6,684 bases of DNA from positions 1 to 6,684 of the forward strand of contig JASHUF010000396.1 of assembly GCA_030040175.1 (NCBI GenBank), written 5' to 3'. Below, in pieces: positions 1 to 6,684 of this stretch; position 1 is the first letter of the stretch, and the number at the start of each line of letters is the position of its first letter. Made by a program: the position numbers and the translations under genes. This DNA is from Acidobacteriaceae bacterium. Lineage in GTDB: Bacteria; Acidobacteriota; Terriglobia; Terriglobales; Acidobacteriaceae. The notes under the pieces are model-generated. The model saw nothing but the letters and a program-made list of their open reading frames with translations. It had not been told where the DNA came from and did no database searches.

Positions 1-1623
<1,623 letters not shown>

Positions 1624-1627
1624 ATCC

Positions 1628-3073
1628 ATGGCAAACGAACATCAGTCCATGAAGATGTGGTCCGGGCGCTTCCGCGAGGCGCCCGACGCGGAATTCGAGC
1701 AGTGGCAGCGGTCGATCGTTTTCGACTGGCAGCTTCTCGATGAGGAGCTGGCCGCCAGCAAGGCGCACGCCTCGGCGCTGCTGGCTGCCGGAGTGCTCAC
1801 GCAAGGCGAGTGCGCGGAGCTGCGGGGAGCGCTGGATTCGATTGCGGTTGAATTCGGATCCGAGGCGGGCAGAGCTTTGGTGCGCGACCATCCCTCCGCC
1901 GAAGACATTCATCACTTCGTAGAGATCAAGCTGGTGGAGCGCATCGGCGCGCTGGGCCGCAAGCTGCATACGGGCCGAAGCCGCAATGAACAAATTGCAA
2001 CGGATCTGCGCCTTTACCTGCGCAAGCAGGCCGGGCTTTGCGTCGACGGTCTCGCCGCGTGGGCCAACGCGCTCATTGCCGAGGCGCGCGCCGCGGGCGA
2101 CGCGGCGATGCCCAGCTACACGCACCTGCAGCGCGCGGAGCCGGTGCTGGTGGCGCACTGGCTTCTGGCCTACGTGGAGATGGCGCTGCGCGACGCCGAT
2201 CGCCTGAAGGATTGCGTGGCGCGCCTCAACTATTGCCCGCTGGGCTCGGGCGCCGTGGCCGGCGCTACGCTGGCGCTCGATCGCTCCATTGCTGCGCGCG
2301 AGCTGGGGTTTGCCGCGCCCACGGCCAACTCGATGGACGCCACCAGCGACCGCGACTTTGTCCTCGAATACCTGCAGGCGCTCGGCTTCGTCGGGCTGCA
2401 TTTGAGCCGGTTTGCCGAGGAGATCGCGCTCTTTTCCAGCGCAGAGTTCGGTTTCATCAGTCTGCCCGAGGCATTTTCCACCGGCTCCAGCGCCATGCCG
2501 CAGAAGAAAAACCCGGACTTCGCCGAGTTGCTCCGCGCCAAGGTGGGCCGCATTTACGGCGCTGCAGAGGCGGTCATGCTCCAGATGAAGGGACTGCCGC
2601 TGGCCTACAATAAAGACATGCAGGAGACGCAGGAGCCCGCATTTGCGGTGAGCTTCGTACCGCAGATGCTGGCGCTCGTGGCCCGCTTCACCCGGGCGCT
2701 TCAGTTCAATCGCAAGCGGATGGAAGAAGCGGCGCACTCAGGCTACCTGAATGCCATGGCCGCAGCCACGTACCTGGTGCACAAAGGCGTTCCTTTCCGC
2801 ACTGCGCACGAGAAAATCGGCAATGCCGTGCGCTACGCGCTCGAGAAAGGCGTGGAGCTCGGCGATCTTACGCTTGACGAGCTGCACCAGTTCGGCGCGG
2901 AGTTCGGCCCGGACTTCTTTGCGGCGATCACGCTGAACGCCACGCTCGACTGCCACGATGTAACCGGCGGAACAGCGCGCGGACGCGTGCGCCAGGCGCT
3001 TGTGGACGCATCGCGGCGCGTAGCCGCGCTCGCCGGTCCCGGTGTGGGGGAGGCAGTCCATGCTGGTGCGTAA
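1628..3073 (+). CDS. argH: Argininosuccinate lyase
   Basis: This cytoplasmic tetrameric lyase of the fumarase/aspartase superfamily splits argininosuccinate into arginine and fumarate. The product is 481 residues from the ATG at 1628, slightly longer than the usual 455-470. Visible motifs are MWSGRF near the N-terminus, HTGRSRNEQ from about residue 114, SYTHLQRAEP with the catalytic-type His at about 166, and the superfamily signature GSSAMPQKKN from about 286, carrying the serine of the flexible active-site loop. I chose 1628 because it lies 4 bp after the argG stop with GAGG at 1611-1614 upstream. In-frame ATGs at 1607 (overlapping argG) and 1649 (directly before MKMWSGRF) cannot be excluded. 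The 3' end overlaps the next gene by 14 bp, implying translational coupling. Confidence 0.97.
   Translation: MANEHQSMKMWSGRFREAPDAEFEQWQRSIVFDWQLLDEELAASKAHASALLAAGVLTQGECAELRGALDSIAVEFGSEAGRALVRDHPSAEDIHHFVEIKLVERIGALGRKLHTGRSRNEQIATDLRLYLRKQAGLCVDGLAAWANALIAEARAAGDAAMPSYTHLQRAEPVLVAHWLLAYVEMALRDADRLKDCVARLNYCPLGSGAVAGATLALDRSIAARELGFAAPTANSMDATSDRDFVLEYLQALGFVGLHLSRFAEEIALFSSAEFGFISLPEAFSTGSSAMPQKKNPDFAELLRAKVGRIYGAAEAVMLQMKGLPLAYNKDMQETQEPAFAVSFVPQMLALVARFTRALQFNRKRMEEAAHSGYLNAMAAATYLVHKGVPFRTAHEKIGNAVRYALEKGVELGDLTLDELHQFGAEFGPDFFAAITLNATLDCHDVTGGTARGRVRQALVDASRRVAALAGPGVGEAVHAGA
3046..3053 (+). promoter_or_regulatory. Strong Shine-Dalgarno fixing the argA-type start
   Basis: GGGGGAGG lies inside the 3' end of argH and ends 6 nt before the ATG at 3060. 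This ideal spacing favours 3060 over the in-frame ATG at 3042, and translation would begin within the last codons of argH. Confidence 0.75.
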
Positions 3074-3581
3074 GGCTCTACTGCACGATGCCTCCAACAT
3101 TTACGACCTGGTGAACTCGCTCTCTGCCGACGGCACACTGCTCAAGCGCGCGTTTGCGGAGGTCTGCGAAAACATTCGCGACTTCACCGTGGCCGAATCC
3201 GATGCGGGCGTGTTTCTCGGATGCGGCGCGCTCCATCTCTACGGGCCGCACCTGTGCGAGGTGCGTTCCATCGTGGTCAAGCCCGAGGCCAAAGGCCAGG
3301 GCGCCGGCGGGGGCATTCTCAACGCGCTGATTGAGGAAGCCGAAGCGCACGGCATCCAGTCCGTGTGCCTGTTTACGCGCATTCCGGATTTCTTCTTCAA
3401 GTACGGCTTCCGCATGGTCGAAGACAAGTCGGAGCTGCCGGACAAAGTCTTCAAGGACTGCCAGAACTGCCCGCGCCTGCACCGCTGCGATGAAGTAGCC
3501 ATGGTGCGCGGCCGGCTTCCGCGCATCTCCATCCTCGGCCCGCGTCATGAGGCGCAGGAACTGGTGCGGCTCTCCGGATAA
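3060..3581 (+). CDS. argA: Short GNAT-type N-acetylglutamate synthase
   Basis: Predicted acetyltransferase that moves an acetyl group from acetyl-CoA to glutamate, the first step of the acetylated ornithine route. The 173-residue product is a single GNAT domain. It has an N-terminal strand MLVRKALLHDASNI, the DGTLLKR and ENIRDFTVAE blocks typical of short NAGS proteins, VRSIVVKPEAKGQGAGG (about 68-84, the acetyl-CoA pyrophosphate loop, with Lys where Arg/Gln is usual), and the FFxxxGF segment at about 111-117. A Cys-rich tail follows: C134-x2-C137-x5-C143 then DE, seen from memory in this family. It lacks the amino-acid-kinase domain of classical ArgA, so feedback control must differ. The position right after argH, with a 14-bp overlap, supports an arginine role over a generic GNAT. 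The activity itself is inferred from family and context. Confidence 0.85.
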   Translation: MLVRKALLHDASNIYDLVNSLSADGTLLKRAFAEVCENIRDFTVAESDAGVFLGCGALHLYGPHLCEVRSIVVKPEAKGQGAGGGILNALIEEAEAHGIQSVCLFTRIPDFFFKYGFRMVEDKSELPDKVFKDCQNCPRLHRCDEVAMVRGRLPRISILGPRHEAQELVRLSG

Positions 3582-3612
3582 GACGATAGACAGCCGTGCT
3601 CAGTGATGAGGA

Positions 3613-3656
3613 GCCGGCGGCCGGGCGGGGAGCTAAGCCTCGCGGCGGCCGCCTGC
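3613..3656 (+). terminator. GC-rich hairpin after the arginine operon (weak terminator candidate)
   Basis: Bases 3616-3623 and 3646-3653 are exact reverse complements (8 bp, all G/C), with two further pairs beyond one mismatch (3613-3614 with 3655-3656) and a 22-nt loop. It starts 32 bp after the argA stop. There is no U-tract behind it, so intrinsic termination is doubtful. The rest of 3582-3825 shows no gene and no clear promoter for the next gene. Confidence 0.3.
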
Positions 3657-3825
3657 CCGTAGCCTGAACCTCCATCGCCGGGCTGGTGCTCGAAGAGCTC
3701 CTAGTTCATACGCTGCAAACACAACCTCGTGCACCCTGGCCGGCGTGCGGCTCGCAGGCAACCAAAGCGCTCAATCTTCGAAGACGGGAGGATGCAGGCC
3801 AGTTTCCGCCGTGAGAGAATTTTCT

Positions 3826-4536
3826 ATGAGACGGAGCGTGGCCTGCGCCGCTTTGGGCGTTCTGGCGTGGGTGTGGGCGGCAGCCGATCCGGCGCCCGAA
3901 CCGGATTCGGCTTCCGTCATCCGCATGATCGATGCCGAGGTGCAGCACCGCGTTCAAACCGTGCTAGGGTTCACGGACATCGAGCATTATCGCGTCTTCC
4001 GCGGCGGCGACGAGACGCATCCCGTGGCCGAAATGACGGCGAAGGATACGTATCGCAAGGGCGCCGGTAAAACCTACACCATGCTCTCCCGCAGCGGATC
4101 GGAGATCGTGCAGAAGTTCGGTCTCAATCCCCTGATAGAGAACGAGGAGCGCATCAACAATCCGGCCACGGTGGCGCAGTCCTGGTTCACTTCGGCAAAC
4201 TACACCATGAAGCTGAAACCGGGCGGCATCCAGAAACTGAATGGGCGCGACTGCTACCTGCTGTCCATCGCTCCCAAACAAAAGGCTCCCCAAATGATCG
4301 ACGGAACCCTGTGGGTGGATGCGCGCGATGGCTCGATTGCGCAAGTGGATGGAGTCGCGTCCAAAAGCCCGTCCCCTTTCGCCGGGACGACGCACATGAT
4401 GCGCCAATACACGCAGATCGACGGCTTTCCCATGGCGACGCACGCGCGGGCCGAGTCGTCGAGTCTTCTCTTCGGCCGCACCGTCGTCCTCATCGATTAT
4501 TCCGACTATCATCTCCAGTTTGTTCCGCAAAAATAA
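3826..4536 (+). CDS. Secreted LolA-like (outer-membrane lipoprotein-sorting fold) protein
   Basis: A 236-residue exported protein of unknown exact role. Residues 1-20 form a Sec signal peptide: MRR, a hydrophobic core (VACAALGVLAWVW), then an Ala-rich cleavage site, probably after A20. The mature part has the alternating strands expected of the LolA/LolB half-barrel: a basal block around KAGKTYTML-like residues, a LNGRDCYLLSI strand, DGTLWVDARDGSIAQVDG (the typical turn where such proteins describe a fitted sugar- or lipid-sized cavity), and a C-terminal TVVLIDYSDY strand. No lipobox cysteine follows the signal, so it is likely soluble in the periplasm. I prefer the ATG at 3826 (GAGAGA at 3813-3818 upstream) to an in-frame ATG at 3745, because only 3826 places the signal peptide at the N-terminus. 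Assignment is by fold pattern only. It is not a clear LolA orthologue. Confidence 0.72.
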   Translation: MRRSVACAALGVLAWVWAAADPAPEPDSASVIRMIDAEVQHRVQTVLGFTDIEHYRVFRGGDETHPVAEMTAKDTYRKGAGKTYTMLSRSGSEIVQKFGLNPLIENEERINNPATVAQSWFTSANYTMKLKPGGIQKLNGRDCYLLSIAPKQKAPQMIDGTLWVDARDGSIAQVDGVASKSPSPFAGTTHMMRQYTQIDGFPMATHARAESSSLLFGRTVVLIDYSDYHLQFVPQK

Positions 4537-4578
4537 GCGCCGTTCGCTTGAATGCCGCATTTGCGCGCGTTCGCCGAA

Positions 4579-4866
4579 TCAGCCGGTCAACCCCTCCACC
4601 AACGCTGCCCATTCGGCTTCGAGCTCGGGCCGATGGAAGCGCCGCCCTGCGCGCTGGTACCAGTAATCCGCATTCCAGGCCGCGCCCTCCTTGCGGTGCA
4701 GATAGGCATGAACCGCCATGCCCTCCGGCGTTTCCAGCGAGTCGACGAGCTGGTGGGCACGAGCCCATTCGCCCTTGGCGTCCCACCACAGGGCGGCAAG
4801 AGCCGGCGGCAGGTCTTCGGGCGGCGCGGCCAAGGGAAGCAAGGCGCGGAATGCGTCCGTCTGCAT
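4579..4866 (-). CDS. Small conserved hypothetical protein (95 aa)
   Basis: A predicted 95-residue cytoplasmic protein with no signal or membrane segment. It is rich in Trp, Ala and charged residues and looks all-helical. Two blocks stand out, LWWDAKGEWARAHQLVDSL (about 26-44) and VHAYLHRKEGAAWNADYWYQRAGR (about 52-75). They read like paired helices of a TPR/SEL1-type hairpin, and I recall similar short hypothetical proteins in Proteobacteria and Acidobacteria. These patterned blocks make it more credible than the overlapping + strand frames. It is convergent with the LolA-like gene (42 bp between stops). No strong Shine-Dalgarno precedes the ATG; GGTGAT is about 12 nt away. No function can be assigned. 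Confidence 0.75.
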   Translation of the reverse strand: MQTDAFRALLPLAAPPEDLPPALAALWWDAKGEWARAHQLVDSLETPEGMAVHAYLHRKEGAAWNADYWYQRAGRRFHRPELEAEWAALVEGLTG

Positions 4867-5133
4867 GGCAGCTTTGTATCACCGGCATGGAAGGTTTGTC
4901 GCACCGGCTATCGTAAAGCTGGAACGAAGGTGGGAGCTCAATACCCGAGCGATTCAGGTCACACTCCGGACCGGCGTTTCCTGTTACAACCGGATCACCT
5001 TTTCCACATAAGGAAGATTGAGCGCCCGCGAAGAGGGGTCTGGTTGGAGCGGGGCTGGCCCGACCGAGCCCGGCCGGCACGATCTGCGCTCCAGAGGCAA
5101 GAAAATGCGCGTCTTTCGCGCCTTCCCGGCCAA
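4867..5133. other. Intergenic stretch without recognisable gene
   Basis: This stretch separates two divergent genes, the 95-aa gene on the - strand and feoA on the + strand. Reading frames through it give low-complexity, Arg/Pro-rich translations with no family pattern. A weak - strand promoter for the small gene is possible (TTGAGC near 4945 and TACGAT near 4915), but the spacing is poor. I see no RNA gene, riboswitch or repeat array here. Confidence 0.5.
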
Positions 5134-5163
5134 TTGCGATTCGGACCCATTTGGTCGTATACT
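5134..5163 (+). promoter_or_regulatory. Putative sigma70-type promoter of feoAB
   Basis: TTGCGA (5134-5139, 4 of 6 to the -35 consensus) and TATACT (5158-5163, 5 of 6 to the -10 consensus) are 18 bp apart. Transcription would begin near 5170, giving a leader of about 60 nt before the feoA GTG. Two palindromes overlap the spacer/-10 and the expected start point, which is the arrangement of a repressible promoter. Confidence 0.6.
5139..5161 (+). promoter_or_regulatory. Operator-like palindrome 1 (GACC-N5-GGTC)
   Basis: The left arm ATTCGGACC and right arm GGTCGTATA are separated by CATTT. The inner GACC/GGTC is perfect and the outer bases are only partly symmetric. The site fills the space between -35 and -10. 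It shares 7 of 9 left-arm and 8 of 9 right-arm bases with the second site 27 bp downstream. The GAC(T/C)-N5-(A/G)GTC core matches the architecture of type-1 IscR sites of the Rrf2 family. The regulator is inferred and is not in the window. Confidence 0.5.
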
Positions 5164-5165
5164 TA

Positions 5166-5188
5166 AATCCGACCATTCCGGTCGTATT
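5166..5188 (+). promoter_or_regulatory. Operator-like palindrome 2 (GACC-N5-GGTC)
   Basis: The left arm AATCCGACC and right arm GGTCGTATT are separated by ATTCC. Eight of nine arm positions are complementary, making this the stronger of the two sites. It covers the predicted transcription start. Binding by an iron- or Fe-S-sensing Rrf2/IscR-type repressor would block feoAB transcription. A Fur or DtxR site fits the sequence less well. Confidence 0.6.
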
Positions 5189-5196
5189 TTCTAGCT

Positions 5197-5213
5197 GCCG
5201 CCCATCCGGCGGC
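5197..5213 (+). other. Short hairpin in the feoA leader
   Basis: GCCGCC (5197-5202) and GGCGGC (5208-5213) form a perfect 6-bp G/C stem with a 5-nt loop, ending 4 nt before the GGGAG Shine-Dalgarno (5218-5222). It may affect ribosome access, but stems of this size are expected by chance in GC-rich DNA. Confidence 0.3.
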
Positions 5214-5217
5214 GCGC

Positions 5218-5222
5218 GGGAG
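5218..5222 (+). promoter_or_regulatory. Shine-Dalgarno of feoA
   Basis: GGGAG lies 8 nt before the GTG at 5231 and supports this non-ATG start. The next in-frame Met is residue 29, which would remove a conserved part of the domain. Confidence 0.6.
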
Positions 5223-5230
5223 CCAGGCAG

Positions 5231-5521
5231 GTGAGCCTTCTCAGCGAATTGAGCGTGGGAGAAACCGCCATCGTGGTGGCTCTGGACCTGCCGGATTCAG
5301 TGCAGAACCACTTGATGCACATGGGGTTCGTCCCCGATTCCCTGGTGACGGTCCTGCGCCGGGCGCCGGCGGGCGACCCTACGGTTTACGGCGTGGACGG
5401 GATCGAGATTGCCCTGCGGCACGAGACCGCTGCGGCCATTCGGGTCCTTGCTCCGGGCAAGAAGGCGGCAAGCCAGCCGACTGCCGTTCGATCCCCCGAA
5501 TTGCTCGAGGTCGCGCGGTGA
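5231..5521 (+). CDS. feoA: Ferrous iron transport protein A
   Basis: A small cytoplasmic SH3-like protein that partners FeoB in ferrous iron uptake, probably modulating its activity. The domain covers about residues 1-73: [15 protein letters not shown], then [20 protein letters not shown] (the helix and strand carrying the family's LxxMGxxPG-like motif, here with Asp in place of the usual Gly), [16 protein letters not shown], and AAAIRVL at the end. FeoA proteins are usually about 75 residues, so residues 74-96 ([10 protein letters not shown]...) form a polar, probably disordered tail. The GTG start at 5231 is supported by GGGAG upstream and by the MSLLSEL N-terminus. Its stop overlaps the feoB start by 4 bp (GTGA), indicating coupled translation. 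It is the first gene behind the operator-bearing promoter. Confidence 0.93.
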   Translation: MSLLSELSVGETAIVVALDLPDSVQNHLMHMGFVPDSLVTVLRRAPAGDPTVYGVDGIEIALRHETAAAIRVLAPGKKAASQPTAVRSPELLEVAR

Positions 5522-6684
5522 GCGAGTGTTGTGCGCCCCCGAAGTTTGAACTGCCTGCGTCTTCGGGAGAAAAATCGCTGCGGACGGTAGTCCTGATCGG
5601 CCCTCCCAACTCCGGCAAATCCACCCTGTTCAACCGTCTGACCGGATTGCGGCAGAAAGTGGCCAACTACCCCGGCGTGACCGTGGAGCAGCGCATGGGT
5701 CTGATGGCCGGCGTGGGCCGCGACGACCTGACGCTGATCGATCTGCCCGGCGTTTATTCGCTCACGCCCTACTCAGAGGATGCGCGCGTGGCCGTGGACG
5801 TGCTGCGCGGCAAGATGCCCGGCACGCCCAAGCCGGACGCGGTCCTGCTGGTTCTGGACTCGCTGCACCTCACCCGCCAGCTTATGCTGGCGGCGCCGGT
5901 GCTGGGCGTGGGGCTGCCCACGCTGGTGCTCTTGAACATGAGCGACCTGATGGAGTCCCGCGGCGGCAGGATCGATACCCTCAAGCTGGCGCGGGAGCTG
6001 AACGCCCCGGTGGCCAAGATCAGCGCCACGCAGGGAACGGGGATGCAGGCGGTGCCGCTGTTCCTGAATCAGCCGGGGAACGGCGCCATTGCACAGCCGC
6101 TCACGCTGCCGGTGCTGGGCAATGCGGCCAGCGCGCACACCTGGGCGGCGCAAGTAAGCCGGCGCACCGGCTATCGCGCTCCGGTATCAGTCGAAAACAC
6201 GCGCCGCATCGATAATGTGCTGCTGCACCGCGTGTGGGGACCGCTGCTGTTTCTGCTCGTCGTCATTGGCGTCTTCGAGGTCGTGTTTTCCATCGGCCAG
6301 CCGCTCTCGGACGGATTCGGCGATCTTCTCGCCCGCATGGGCTCGCTCGCCCGTCCGCTGCTGCCCGTGGGCTGGCTGCAATCGCTCCTTCTCGACGGCA
6401 TATGGAAGGGAGTCTGCTCCGTGCTCGTCTTCCTGCCGCAAATTCTGCTCCTGTTTCTTTTCATCGGTATTCTCGAGGACTCGGGCTACCTGGCGCGCGC
6501 CGCCCTCATCGCCGACCGCGTGATGCGTTCCATCGGGCTCAACGGGAAGGCTTTCATCCCGCTGCTCTCCGCCTATGCCTGCGCCGTGCCCGCCATCATG
6601 GCCACGCGCACCATCGAGAACAAGCGCGACCGGCTGGCCACCATCCTGGTCACGCCCTTCATGACCTGCTCGGCGCGCCTGCCG
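5518..6684 (+). CDS. feoB: Ferrous iron transporter B, N-terminal 389 residues (partial)
   Basis: A G-protein-coupled inner-membrane permease that imports Fe2+. The frame is open from a GTG at 5518, in a GTGA overlap with feoA, to the window end; full FeoB proteins are about 600-800 residues, so the 3' part is missing. The G domain has G1 GPPNSGKST (28-36), G2 Thr in YPGVTVE (51-57), G3 DLPG (75-78), G4 NMSD (140-143) and G5 ISAT (168-171). A short helical linker leads to TM1 (about 240-260, [18 protein letters not shown]) and a second membrane segment (about 299-319), followed by [11 protein letters not shown]. Next come the core signature [11 protein letters not shown] (355-365) and the start of TCSARLP (383-389). 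Oddities are Pro at G1 position 2, where Asn is usual, and a Cys-Cys pair at residues 4-5. An ATG-only search would miss this start. Confidence 0.97.
   Translation, partial: MSECCAPPKFELPASSGEKSLRTVVLIGPPNSGKSTLFNRLTGLRQKVANYPGVTVEQRMGLMAGVGRDDLTLIDLPGVYSLTPYSEDARVAVDVLRGKMPGTPKPDAVLLVLDSLHLTRQLMLAAPVLGVGLPTLVLLNMSDLMESRGGRIDTLKLARELNAPVAKISATQGTGMQAVPLFLNQPGNGAIAQPLTLPVLGNAASAHTWAAQVSRRTGYRAPVSVENTRRIDNVLLHRVWGPLLFLLVVIGVFEVVFSIGQPLSDGFGDLLARMGSLARPLLPVGWLQSLLLDGIWKGVCSVLVFLPQILLLFLFIGILEDSGYLARAALIADRVMRSIGLNGKAFIPLLSAYACAVPAIMATRTIENKRDRLATILVTPFMTCSARLP

Noticed and set aside
3042..3059. Earlier in-frame ATG for the short NAGS
   Set aside because: The excellent Shine-Dalgarno at 3046-3053 lies downstream of this ATG and is correctly spaced for 3060; family members begin near MLVRKA.
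3745..3825. Upstream in-frame start for the LolA-like gene
   Set aside because: It would bury the signal peptide 27 residues into the protein. The ATG at 3826 gives a normal Sec signal and has a purine-rich site upstream.
4992..5000. GGATCACCT resembling the 3' end of 16S rRNA
   Set aside because: Only these nine bases agree; the flanking sequence lacks the conserved helix 45 region, so it is a chance match.
4552..5166. Plus-strand frame of 204 codons across the 95-aa gene and the intergenic region
   Set aside because: The translation shows no conserved pattern, while the opposite strand encodes a patterned small protein; the frame also runs into the feo promoter.
5139..5188. Fur or DtxR/IdeR box before feoA
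   Set aside because: The region lacks the A/T-rich GATAAT-type hexamers of Fur and the TTAGG/CCTAA halves of DtxR; the GACC-N5-GGTC symmetry fits Rrf2/IscR better.

Overview
The window is GC-rich bacterial chromosome with two well-recognised functional blocks and a less familiar stretch between them. The gene content suggests an Acidobacteriota (Terriglobia-type) genome. The reasons are the compact argF-argG-argH cluster ending in a short GNAT-type N-acetylglutamate synthase, the secreted LolA-like protein, the FeoB P-loop variant, and AGCT-based heptamer repeats between genes. This assignment is inference from memory of such genomes, because no 16S or marker gene is present.

Region 1 (1-3581) is an arginine biosynthesis operon on the + strand. 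It holds the 3' end of ornithine carbamoyltransferase (argF), then argininosuccinate synthase (argG), argininosuccinate lyase (argH) and a short N-acetylglutamate synthase (argA-type). argG and argH are 4 bp apart and argH overlaps argA by 14 bp, so translation is probably coupled. ArgA-type enzyme makes N-acetylglutamate at the start of the pathway, while ArgF, ArgG and ArgH carry out the last three steps (ornithine to citrulline to argininosuccinate to arginine). Between argF and argG lie two oppositely oriented arrays of a degenerate 7-bp repeat (150-184 and 222-252). They can fold into a long hairpin, and the first array supplies the argF stop codon.

Region 2 (3582-5133) holds a GC-rich hairpin after argA, a secreted LolA-like protein gene (+ strand), a small conserved hypothetical gene on the - strand convergent with it, and a 267-bp stretch where I see no gene.

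Region 3 (5134-6684) is a ferrous-iron uptake operon. A sigma70-like promoter is overlapped by two tandem GACC-N5-GGTC palindromes resembling type-1 IscR/Rrf2 operators. It is followed by feoA (GTG start) and feoB (GTG start, 4-bp overlap with feoA), which runs off the end of the window after 389 codons.

I found no convincing wholly new multi-gene system. The most interesting signals are non-coding: the inverted heptamer arrays inside the arginine operon and the paired IscR-like operator sites in front of feoAB.
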